38,894 nucleotides of DNA from JBKGYG01 sp046546235 (lineage in GTDB: Bacteria > Bacillota > Clostridia > Lachnospirales > DSM-24629): NCBI GenBank assembly GCA_046546235.1, contig JBKGYG010000008.1, positions 1-38,894 of the forward strand. The letters run 5' to 3'. Both the position numbers and the translations under genes were made by a program. Below are positions 31,780 through 38,894 of this stretch, one piece after another; the stretch's first letter is position 1; each line of letters begins with the position of its first letter. The notes below the pieces were generated by a model. That model was not told the DNA's origin. It did no database searches and saw nothing but the letters and a program-made list of their open reading frames with translations.

Positions 31780-32733
31780 ATGTGGAAACAAAAGAATCTC
31801 TTAGGAATAAAGGAGTTAAGTAAGGAAGAACTTTTAGACATTTTAGAATTAGGGTTAGAAATGAAAAAACATATTTTTAGACAATCAAATCAAAAAGAAT
31901 CTTTGCCCTACGGTAATATGACAACACTTTTTTTTGAAAATAGCACAAGAACAAAACATTCCTTTACAGTAGCAGGACAAAACGTTGGTCTGTTAGTCTC
32001 TGATTTGGGACTTAGTACCAGTAGTGTAAAAAAAGGAGAAAGCTTATATGATACAGCTATAACTATCGACCAAATGGGAATGGATGTTGTTGTTATTAGA
32101 CATGGTTCTTCTGGAGCGGCACATTTTTTAGCTAAAAACTGTAATGCTTCTATTATAAACGCAGGAGATGGAACTAATGAACATCCAACACAAGCGTTAT
32201 TAGACTGTTTAACTATTTTAGAATTAAAAGGTGATTTTGAAGGATTGAATGTATGTATTGCTGGAGATATAGTTCATAGTAGAGTAGCAAGGAGTAATAT
32301 ATATGCGTTAACAAAATTAGGAGCAAAAGTTACTCTTACAGGGCCATCAACACTTTTGCCAAAGGGTATGAGTAGCCTTGGAGCTACTGTGAATTATGAT
32401 GTAAAAGAAGCTATAAAAGATGCAGATGTTGTTATAGGATTACGTATACAATTAGAACGACAAAAAAGCGGTGCTTTTCCAGACTTAAGAGAATATCATA
32501 ATATATTTGGAATAGATGAAGAGGTTATGAGTTATGCAAAGAAAGACGCTATACTTATGCATCCAGGGCCAGTCAATCGGAATGTTGAAATTAGCAGTAA
32601 TATTGCAGAAGCACCCTATTCAACAATATCAGAGCAAGTTACAAATGGTGTGGCAGTAAGAATGGCAATTTTGACTCGAATTATGGAAACAAGAATAAAT
32701 AGCATAAATAAGGAGTTGAGAAGAATCATATGA
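31780..32733 (+). CDS. pyrB: aspartate carbamoyltransferase catalytic subunit
   Basis: A 317-aa enzyme joining carbamoyl phosphate and aspartate in the first committed step of pyrimidine synthesis. The carbamoyl-phosphate loop FFENSTRTKHSF, the HPTQALLDCLTI motif and HPGPVNRNVEI are intact, with a 240s-loop equivalent near GLRIQLERQ. No pyrI regulatory-subunit gene follows, so it is probably the unregulated Bacillus-like type. GGAGGT precedes the ATG. It opens the pyr operon and overlaps pyrC by 4 bases. The upstream region is unusually complex and no clear promoter or PyrR attenuator was found. Confidence 0.97.
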   Translation: MWKQKNLLGIKELSKEELLDILELGLEMKKHIFRQSNQKESLPYGNMTTLFFENSTRTKHSFTVAGQNVGLLVSDLGLSTSSVKKGESLYDTAITIDQMGMDVVVIRHGSSGAAHFLAKNCNASIINAGDGTNEHPTQALLDCLTILELKGDFEGLNVCIAGDIVHSRVARSNIYALTKLGAKVTLTGPSTLLPKGMSSLGATVNYDVKEAIKDADVVIGLRIQLERQKSGAFPDLREYHNIFGIDEEVMSYAKKDAILMHPGPVNRNVEISSNIAEAPYSTISEQVTNGVAVRMAILTRIMETRINSINKELRRII

Positions 32734-34019
32734 GAACACTGATAAAAGGGGGAAGAGTTATAGACCCATCTAATGATAAAGACGGACAATATGATATTTT
32801 AATTGAGGATGAAAGGATTGTTAAAGTAAATAAAGATATAAATGAAAGTGTGGATAAAACAATTAATGCGAAAGGATGTTGGGTTGTACCAGGGTTTATA
32901 GATTTGCATGTACATCTTAGAGAGCCAGGTTATGAACATAAAGAAACTATAAAAACTGGTTCAGCAAGTGCAGCAAAAGGTGGTTTTACGACCATATGTG
33001 CAATGCCTAACACTAACCCAATTATAGATAATGAATATTTAGTAGAGTATGTTAAAATGAAAGCTGAAAAAGAAGCAGTTGTTAATGTACTACCGATAGG
33101 AGCTATAACAAAAGAACAAAAGGGTGAAGAACTTGCTAATATTGGCAATATGGCAAAAGCCGGTATATGCGCAATAAGTGAAGATGGACATACTGTAATG
33201 AACGGAGCATTATATAAGAAAGCTATGACATATGGGAAAATGTTTGGCTTACCTGTATTTGCACATTGTGAAGATAAGAATCTAGTAGGTAAAGGTGCAA
33301 TGAATGCAGGAGATAAGGCATTAAGTCTTGGCTTGCCGGGAATAGGAACAGATGTTGAGGATGTAATTATTTCAAGAGATATAATACTTGCAGAGAAAAC
33401 AGGAGTTAAACTACATCTTTGTCATATGAGTACAGAAGGAAGTGTAAAACTCTTAAAAAGAGCAAAAGAAGATAAAGTTGATGTTACAGGAGAAATATGT
33501 CCACATCATTTTACCTTAACAGATGAAGACATTATGGACTTTGATACAAATTATAAAATGAATCCACCTTTAAGAACAAAAAAAGATGTAGAAGCGCTAA
33601 AGCAAGCTTTACAAGAAGACATTATAGATATAATAGCAACAGATCATGCGCCACATCATATTGATGATAAAAACAAACCATTTGGTGAAGCTGCTTTTGG
33701 CATTGTTGGACTTGAAACAGCAGTTCCATTAACTATAACAGAATTAGTGAAAAAAGAGTATATTACACCAAGTCAAATGGTTGCAAAAATGAGTTTAAAT
33801 CCAGCAAATAGAATAGGAATTGATAAAGGAACGCTAAGTGAAGGTAAGATGGCAGATATTACAATTATTAATCCTGAACAAGAATACACAATTAAATGTA
33901 ATACATTTGCTTCAAAAGGTAAGAATAGTCCTTTTGATAATAAAGACGTTCAAGGTATGGTCATATATACATTAGTATCTGGGGAAGTAATATATGAAGT
34001 TGACAATGATTTAGACTAG
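32730..34019 (+). CDS. pyrC: dihydroorotase
   Basis: A 429-aa class I dihydroorotase, a zinc amidohydrolase that cyclises carbamoyl aspartate to dihydroorotate. The metal motif HVHLREPG has His60 and His62. The substrate loop CAMPNTNPIIDN, EICPHHFTLTDEDI, and IATDHAPHHIDDK (metal aspartate near 304) are present. The C-terminal MADITIINPEQEYTI and FASKGKNSPFDNKDVQGMV segments are typical. Length fits the longer Gram-positive type. The start overlaps the pyrB stop (ATGA), with AAGGAG upstream. Confidence 0.97.
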   Translation: MRTLIKGGRVIDPSNDKDGQYDILIEDERIVKVNKDINESVDKTINAKGCWVVPGFIDLHVHLREPGYEHKETIKTGSASAAKGGFTTICAMPNTNPIIDNEYLVEYVKMKAEKEAVVNVLPIGAITKEQKGEELANIGNMAKAGICAISEDGHTVMNGALYKKAMTYGKMFGLPVFAHCEDKNLVGKGAMNAGDKALSLGLPGIGTDVEDVIISRDIILAEKTGVKLHLCHMSTEGSVKLLKRAKEDKVDVTGEICPHHFTLTDEDIMDFDTNYKMNPPLRTKKDVEALKQALQEDIIDIIATDHAPHHIDDKNKPFGEAAFGIVGLETAVPLTITELVKKEYITPSQMVAKMSLNPANRIGIDKGTLSEGKMADITIINPEQEYTIKCNTFASKGKNSPFDNKDVQGMVIYTLVSGEVIYEVDNDLD

Positions 34020-34032
34020 GAGGCATAAGAAA

Positions 34033-34953
34033 ATGATTAACAAACTTATTGAAAAAATTAAGAAGATACAAAGTCCTATAGTTGTTGGGTTGGATCCTAA
34101 GATAGGTTTTGTTCCAAACAAATTAAAAGAGGAAGCTTATAAAGCTTATGGGAAAAATTTAAAAGCTATTTCGGAAGCATTTTATGAATTCAATAAAAGA
34201 ATCATAGATAATATTTATGATTTAGTACCAGCAGTAAAACCACAAGTTGCTATGTATGAACAATATGGCATAGAAGGAATGATGGCATATAAAAAGACAA
34301 TTGAATATGCTAAGTTAAAGGATTTAATTGTGATTGGAGATGTAAAAAGAGGGGATATAGCATCAACTGCAGAAGCTTATGCCATTGGACATTTAGGCAA
34401 AGTAGAAATCGAAGGCAAACAAGAAAAAGGTTTTGATTCAGATTTTATAACAATAAATCCTTATATGGGATATGATACAATAAAGCCATTTATAGATGTT
34501 TGTAAAAAAGATAATAGAGGATTATTTGTTTTAGTTAAAACATCTAATCCAAGCAGTGGAGACTTTCAAGATTTAAAAGTTGAAGAAGAATATCTATATG
34601 AAAAAGTAGCAAAGAAGGTTAATGAGTGGGGAAAAGAACATATGGGCAATGACTACAGTTATGTAGGAGCTGTAGTAGGAGCTACTTACCCAGAAGTTGG
34701 CAAGAAATTAAGAAAGCTAATGCCAAATACCTATTTCTTAGTACCAGGCTATGGAGCTCAAGGAGGACAAGCTAAAGATATGGTTCATTATTTTAATAAA
34801 GATGGACTAGGTGCCATTATAAATTCATCAAGAGGAATAATTGCAGCATATAAAAAAGAAGAGTACTCCAATTATGGAGAAGAAAATTTTGATAAGGCAG
34901 CAAGACAAGCTGTAATAGATATGAAAAAAGCATTACAAGAAGCATTAATATAA
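34033..34953 (+). CDS. pyrF: orotidine 5'-phosphate decarboxylase, long (type 2) form
   Basis: A 306-aa enzyme converting OMP to UMP. The motif VVGLDPKIGF at the N-terminus, the catalytic Lys-Asp array in VIGDVKRGDIASTAEAYA, TINPYMGYDTIKPF, and GAVVGATYPEVGKKLRKLMP mark the longer subfamily of around 300 residues rather than the 230-residue Bacillus PyrF. LVPGYGAQGGQAKD binds phosphate. It has AGGAGG before the ATG and lies 13 bases after pyrC. Its position ahead of carAB differs from Bacillus, where pyrF is near the end of the operon. Confidence 0.96.
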   Translation: MINKLIEKIKKIQSPIVVGLDPKIGFVPNKLKEEAYKAYGKNLKAISEAFYEFNKRIIDNIYDLVPAVKPQVAMYEQYGIEGMMAYKKTIEYAKLKDLIVIGDVKRGDIASTAEAYAIGHLGKVEIEGKQEKGFDSDFITINPYMGYDTIKPFIDVCKKDNRGLFVLVKTSNPSSGDFQDLKVEEEYLYEKVAKKVNEWGKEHMGNDYSYVGAVVGATYPEVGKKLRKLMPNTYFLVPGYGAQGGQAKDMVHYFNKDGLGAIINSSRGIIAAYKKEEYSNYGEENFDKAARQAVIDMKKALQEALI

Positions 34954-34971
34954 ACATAAGGAGGAAAGAAT

Positions 34972-36030
34972 ATGAAAGCTAAACTTATCCTAGAAAATGG
35001 AGTTGTTTTTGAAGGTAAAGCCTTCGGGCATATAAAAGAAACAATAGGTGAAGTGGTTTTTAACACAAGTATGACAGGTTATCAGGAAGTATTAACAGAT
35101 CCATCATATTATGGTCAAATAGTAACAATGACGTATCCATTAGTAGGTAATTACGGAATTAATATAGATGATCTAGAATCAGATTCTATAAAGGTTAGAG
35201 GATTTATTGTTAGGGAAAAATGTGATATGCCTAATAATTGGAGATGTGAATTTGAATTAGAAGATTATTTAAAGCAACACAAGATAATGGGGCTAGAAGG
35301 GATAGACACAAGAGCTATTACTAAGATGATAAGAAATCAGGGTACTATGAAAGGGATTATAACGGTTAGAGAACTTAGTCACAGTCAAATAGAGAATAAA
35401 TTTAAAGCTTTTCATAATACACAAGCAGTTGAAACTGTATCAACTAAAAAAATCGTTAAATATAAAGGGGATGGACCTCATGTTGTAGTAATGGATTTTG
35501 GAATAAAAAATGATATCATAAAAGGTCTTAGAGACAAAGGATGCCAATTAACAATTTTGCCTGCTTTTTCAACAGCAGAAGAAATATTAAGCCATAATCC
35601 AGATGCAGTATTTTTATCAAATGGACCAGGGGATCCAAAAGATATAATGCATACAACAGAAGAAATTAAAAAACTAATTGGGAAGAAACCTCTTTTAGGA
35701 ATATGTTTAGGGCATCAATTATTAGCACTATCATTAAATGGAGATACAGAGAAGTTGAAATTTGGACACAGAGGTGGAAATCATCCTGTAAAAAGTTTAA
35801 GAACAAATCATATTATGGTATCATCACAAAATCATGGTTACGTTGTGAAAAAAGAATCTCTTCCAGAAGAGTTAGAAATTACTCATATAAATCTAAATGA
35901 TGAATCTATTGAAGGGTTAAAACATAAAACATTACCAATATTTAGTGTTCAGTTTCATCCAGAAGCAGGACCAGGACCAACAGATACAGCACCTATCTTT
36001 GATGAATTTATGGAAGTTATAAAAAACTAG
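34972..36030 (+). CDS. carA: carbamoyl-phosphate synthase small (glutaminase) subunit
   Basis: A 352-aa amidotransferase subunit that releases ammonia from glutamine for the large subunit. The N-terminal domain (LILENGVVFEGKAFG, GEVVFNTSMTGYQEVLTDPSY) is followed by the class I glutaminase. The nucleophile is Cys245 in LLGICLGHQ, with the His329/Glu331 pair in QFHPEAGPGPTDT. The oxyanion motif LSNGPGDP is present. AAGGAGG precedes the ATG. It lies 18 bases after pyrF, so it belongs to the pyrimidine operon; also named pyrAA. Confidence 0.97.
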   Translation: MKAKLILENGVVFEGKAFGHIKETIGEVVFNTSMTGYQEVLTDPSYYGQIVTMTYPLVGNYGINIDDLESDSIKVRGFIVREKCDMPNNWRCEFELEDYLKQHKIMGLEGIDTRAITKMIRNQGTMKGIITVRELSHSQIENKFKAFHNTQAVETVSTKKIVKYKGDGPHVVVMDFGIKNDIIKGLRDKGCQLTILPAFSTAEEILSHNPDAVFLSNGPGDPKDIMHTTEEIKKLIGKKPLLGICLGHQLLALSLNGDTEKLKFGHRGGNHPVKSLRTNHIMVSSQNHGYVVKKESLPEELEITHINLNDESIEGLKHKTLPIFSVQFHPEAGPGPTDTAPIFDEFMEVIKN

Positions 36031-36050
36031 AATGGAAAGGAGCTTATAAA

Positions 36051-38894
36051 ATGCCAAAAGATAATTCAATTAAGAAAGTATTAGTATTAGGATCAGGACC
36101 AATAGTTATTGGGCAAGCAGCAGAATTTGATTACTCAGGAACTCAAGCTTGTCAATCATTAAAAGAAGAGGGAATAGAAACAGTATTATTAAATAGTAAC
36201 CCTGCTACTATTATGACAGATGCGGAGATAGCAGATAACGTATATATAGAGCCTTTAACGATAGAAGTCGCAGAGAAGATTATTAAGAAAGAAAAACCAG
36301 ATAGTGTTCTAGCTGGAGTTGGAGGACAAACTGGTTTAAATCTAGCTGTAGAACTTTATGATAGTGGGATACTAGATAAATATAATGTACGAGTAATAGG
36401 AACGCAAATAGAAGCCATTAAGGAAGGCGAAGATAGAGAAGATTTTAAAAAGTTAATGCAACGCATTAATCAACCAATAGCACCTAGTAAAACGATATCT
36501 TCAATGGAAGAAGGAGTTGAATTTGCTAAAACCATTGGTTATCCAGTAGTAGTTAGACCTGCATATACTCTTGGTGGTACAGGTGGTGGTATAGCAGATG
36601 ATAAAGAACAATTAAAAGAAATATTAGCTCAAGGACTACAGTTAAGTAGAGTTGGACAGGTTTTAATAGAAAAATCTATTAAAGGCTGGAAAGAGATAGA
36701 GTATGAAGTTATTAGAGATAGCTATGGGAACTGTATAACAGTTTGTAATATGGAAAATATCGATCCAGTAGGAGTTCATACAGGTGATAGTATAGTTATT
36801 GCACCATCTCAGACATTATCAGATATAGAATATCAAATGTTAAGAAAAGCATCAATTGACATTATTAATGCAGTTGGAATTGAAGGTGGATGTAATGTTC
36901 AGTTAGCCCTTAACCCAGATAACTTTGAATATATAGTTATAGAAATTAATCCAAGAGTTAGCCGTTCTTCAGCACTTGCATCAAAAGCAACAGGATATCC
37001 TATTGCAGAAGTAACAGCTAAGATAGCATTAGGTTATGGATTAGATGAAATAGAAAATGAAGTAACAAGAAAAACAAAGGCTTGTTTTGAACCAACTCTT
37101 GATTATTGTGTTATAAAAATACCAAAATGGCCTTTCGATAAATTTAGAAGGGCAAAGAAAACATTAGGAACAAAAATGATGGCTACAGGTGAAGTTATGG
37201 CAATTGGTAATAATTTTGAATCAGCGTTACTAAAAGCTGTTCGTTCATTAGAAATAAGCCAATACAGTTTATATCACCCAAAGGCTATAACTAGAACATT
37301 AGACGAATTAAAAAGAAGAGTTCAAATACCTGATGATGAAAGATTATTTGATTTAGCGGAGCTTATAAGGCGGCATTATCGTGTTGATAAAGTATGTAAG
37401 GTTACAGGAATGGATCCATTTTTTGTAAATAAAATAAAGGGCATTGTTGATGAAGAGGAAAGATTAAGAAGGTCAAATTTTGAAGATCTTAATGAAGATT
37501 GGTTAAAAGCTCTTAAGAAAAAAGGCTTTTCAGATAAAGGCATAGCAGAATTAATCAATTGTTCGGAAGACGATATTTATAGAATGAGAAAAGAATATAA
37601 AATTATGCCAGTATATAAGATGGTTGATACTTGTGGTGGAGAATTTGAAGCTGTTTCACCATATTATTATTCAACTTATGATGAATACGATGAAGTAGAA
37701 GTTTCTGACAAAAGAAAAGTAATGGTTATAGGTTCAGGACCAATTCGAATAGGGCAAGGGATAGAATTTGATTATTGTTCAGTTCATAGTATACTAGCTT
37801 TAAGAAAAGCAGGGGTTGAAACCATTATAGTAAATAATAATCCTGAAACAGTTAGTACAGACTTTGATATAGCTGATAAATTATATTTTGAGCCATTAAC
37901 AGAAGAAGATGTCCTTCATATTATAGATAAAGAAAAACCAGAGGGAGTTATTCTTCAATTTGGCGGACAAACAGCAATCAAGTTAGCAAACTTTTTAGAT
38001 GATAAAGGCATAAATATATTAGGGACAAGTCCACAAAATATCGATGCTGCAGAAGATAGAGAAAAATTTGAAGCTATATTAGAAAAGTTAGATATAAAAA
38101 GACCAAAAGGTGTAGGAGTATGGTCATTAGAAGAAGGAATCCAAAAGGGAAATGAAATTGGTTATCCTGTGTTAGTAAGGCCATCTTATGTCTTAGGTGG
38201 TCAAGGTATGGAAATAACATATTCCAAGGAAGAGTTAGAACAATACCTTATCCAAGCATTTGATAAAAAGGAGAACCAATCAGTACTTATTGATAGATAT
38301 CTAATTGGAAGAGAAATAGAGGTAGATGCAATATGCGATGGTGAGAATATTTTAATACCAGGTATTATGGAGCATCTTGAAAAGGCAGGAGTACACTCTG
38401 GGGATAGTATATCAATTTATCCACCCCTTAATATCTCAGAAGATGTTAAAAATAAAATAATAGATATTACAGAAAAAATAGCTCTTGAACTTAAAGTACT
38501 AGGAATGATTAATATACAGTTTATTGAAGCACAAGGGGAAGTTTATATAATAGAAGTTAATCCAAGATCATCAAGAACTGTCCCTTATATAAGTAAAGTA
38601 ACAGGGGTACCAATTATAGACTTAGCAACTAGAGTTATTATTGGAGAAAAACTGAAAGATTTAGAGTATGGAACAGGGTTATATCCAGAGATAGAGGAAT
38701 ATGCAATAAAAGTACCTGTATTCTCAACTCAAAAGTTACCTAATGTAGAAGTAAGTCTTGGTCCAGAGATGAAGTCCACGGGAGAAGTATTAGGGATAGG
38801 TAAAACTTTTGAGGAAGCGTTATTCAAAGGTTTTGTAGGTGCAGGCATGAAGATTCCTAAAGAAAAAGGAACTTTATTAGTTACTATTAAACCT
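36051..38894 (+). CDS. carB: carbamoyl-phosphate synthase large subunit, 3' end beyond window
   Basis: The 948 codons visible are open to the right edge, from ATG 36051 with AAAGGAG upstream. The family is about 1070 residues, so roughly the last 120 are missing. It has two homologous ATP-grasp halves: GSGPIVIGQAAEFDYSG near 15 and GSGPIRIGQGIEFDYCS near 563. The first half carries RPAYTLGGTGGG and VIEINPRVSRSSALASKATGYP; the second RPSYVLGGQGMEI and IIEVNPRSSRTVPYISK. The missing part is the methylglyoxal-synthase-like allosteric domain. It makes carbamoyl phosphate for pyrB with CarA. No frameshift is seen in the visible part. Confidence 0.97.
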   Translation, partial: MPKDNSIKKVLVLGSGPIVIGQAAEFDYSGTQACQSLKEEGIETVLLNSNPATIMTDAEIADNVYIEPLTIEVAEKIIKKEKPDSVLAGVGGQTGLNLAVELYDSGILDKYNVRVIGTQIEAIKEGEDREDFKKLMQRINQPIAPSKTISSMEEGVEFAKTIGYPVVVRPAYTLGGTGGGIADDKEQLKEILAQGLQLSRVGQVLIEKSIKGWKEIEYEVIRDSYGNCITVCNMENIDPVGVHTGDSIVIAPSQTLSDIEYQMLRKASIDIINAVGIEGGCNVQLALNPDNFEYIVIEINPRVSRSSALASKATGYPIAEVTAKIALGYGLDEIENEVTRKTKACFEPTLDYCVIKIPKWPFDKFRRAKKTLGTKMMATGEVMAIGNNFESALLKAVRSLEISQYSLYHPKAITRTLDELKRRVQIPDDERLFDLAELIRRHYRVDKVCKVTGMDPFFVNKIKGIVDEEERLRRSNFEDLNEDWLKALKKKGFSDKGIAELINCSEDDIYRMRKEYKIMPVYKMVDTCGGEFEAVSPYYYSTYDEYDEVEVSDKRKVMVIGSGPIRIGQGIEFDYCSVHSILALRKAGVETIIVNNNPETVSTDFDIADKLYFEPLTEEDVLHIIDKEKPEGVILQFGGQTAIKLANFLDDKGINILGTSPQNIDAAEDREKFEAILEKLDIKRPKGVGVWSLEEGIQKGNEIGYPVLVRPSYVLGGQGMEITYSKEELEQYLIQAFDKKENQSVLIDRYLIGREIEVDAICDGENILIPGIMEHLEKAGVHSGDSISIYPPLNISEDVKNKIIDITEKIALELKVLGMINIQFIEAQGEVYIIEVNPRSSRTVPYISKVTGVPIIDLATRVIIGEKLKDLEYGTGLYPEIEEYAIKVPVFSTQKLPNVEVSLGPEMKSTGEVLGIGKTFEEALFKGFVGAGMKIPKEKGTLLVTIKP

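Overview
The window is strongly AT-rich DNA from what is most likely an anaerobic, endospore-forming member of the class Clostridia (Bacillota). It carries an alpha/beta-type SASP spore gene, Gram-positive ribosome binding sites with frequent TTG and GTG starts, and typical Firmicute linkages: tig-clpP-clpX-lon-engB, rho-rpmE-DUF1385-prmC-prfA, and a pyr operon with carAB. I cannot name the genus from sequence alone.

Layout. Positions 1-432 hold the end of a tRNA cluster (Arg partial, His, Gln, Lys, Leu). A CYTH-domain gene follows on the minus strand, flanked by two copies of a short hairpin repeat. Positions 1494-7789 are an oligopeptide ABC transporter operon (binding protein, OppB, OppC, OppD, OppF). 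Its binding protein is circularly permuted: the C-terminal half of the family fold precedes the N-terminal half behind one intact lipoprotein signal. A 329-bp fold-back (MITE-like) element sits directly after it. Two hypothetical genes and the SASP gene follow. Positions 9478-15795 form the protein quality-control block (trigger factor, ClpP, ClpX, Lon, EngB).

Positions 15828-20849 are minus-strand genes: DUF4364 winged-helix protein, TIGR01212-type radical SAM protein, a hypothetical gene, a 5'-truncated ABC-2 permease, a DUF3887/hydrolase lipoprotein, and an SdpI/SdpR (ArsR) pair with a clear promoter and palindromic operator. Malic enzyme (minus) and glycerol kinase (plus) are divergently transcribed. 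Next come rho, rpmE, DUF1385, prmC and prfA, then two tandem PII-like proteins and a ZIP metal permease that appears to use a CTG start.

Positions 30904-31779 are a complex non-coding stretch. It holds two 44-bp direct repeats about 800 bp apart, a small ORF with its own promoter and terminator, and 2.4 tandem copies of a ~134-bp unit whose hairpin stems covary between copies. The pyrimidine operon pyrB-pyrC-pyrF-carA-carB follows and runs off the right edge.

The most unusual items are the circularly permuted OppA-like protein, the MITE beside it, a five-copy small repeat family, and the structured array plus small ORF in front of the pyr operon.
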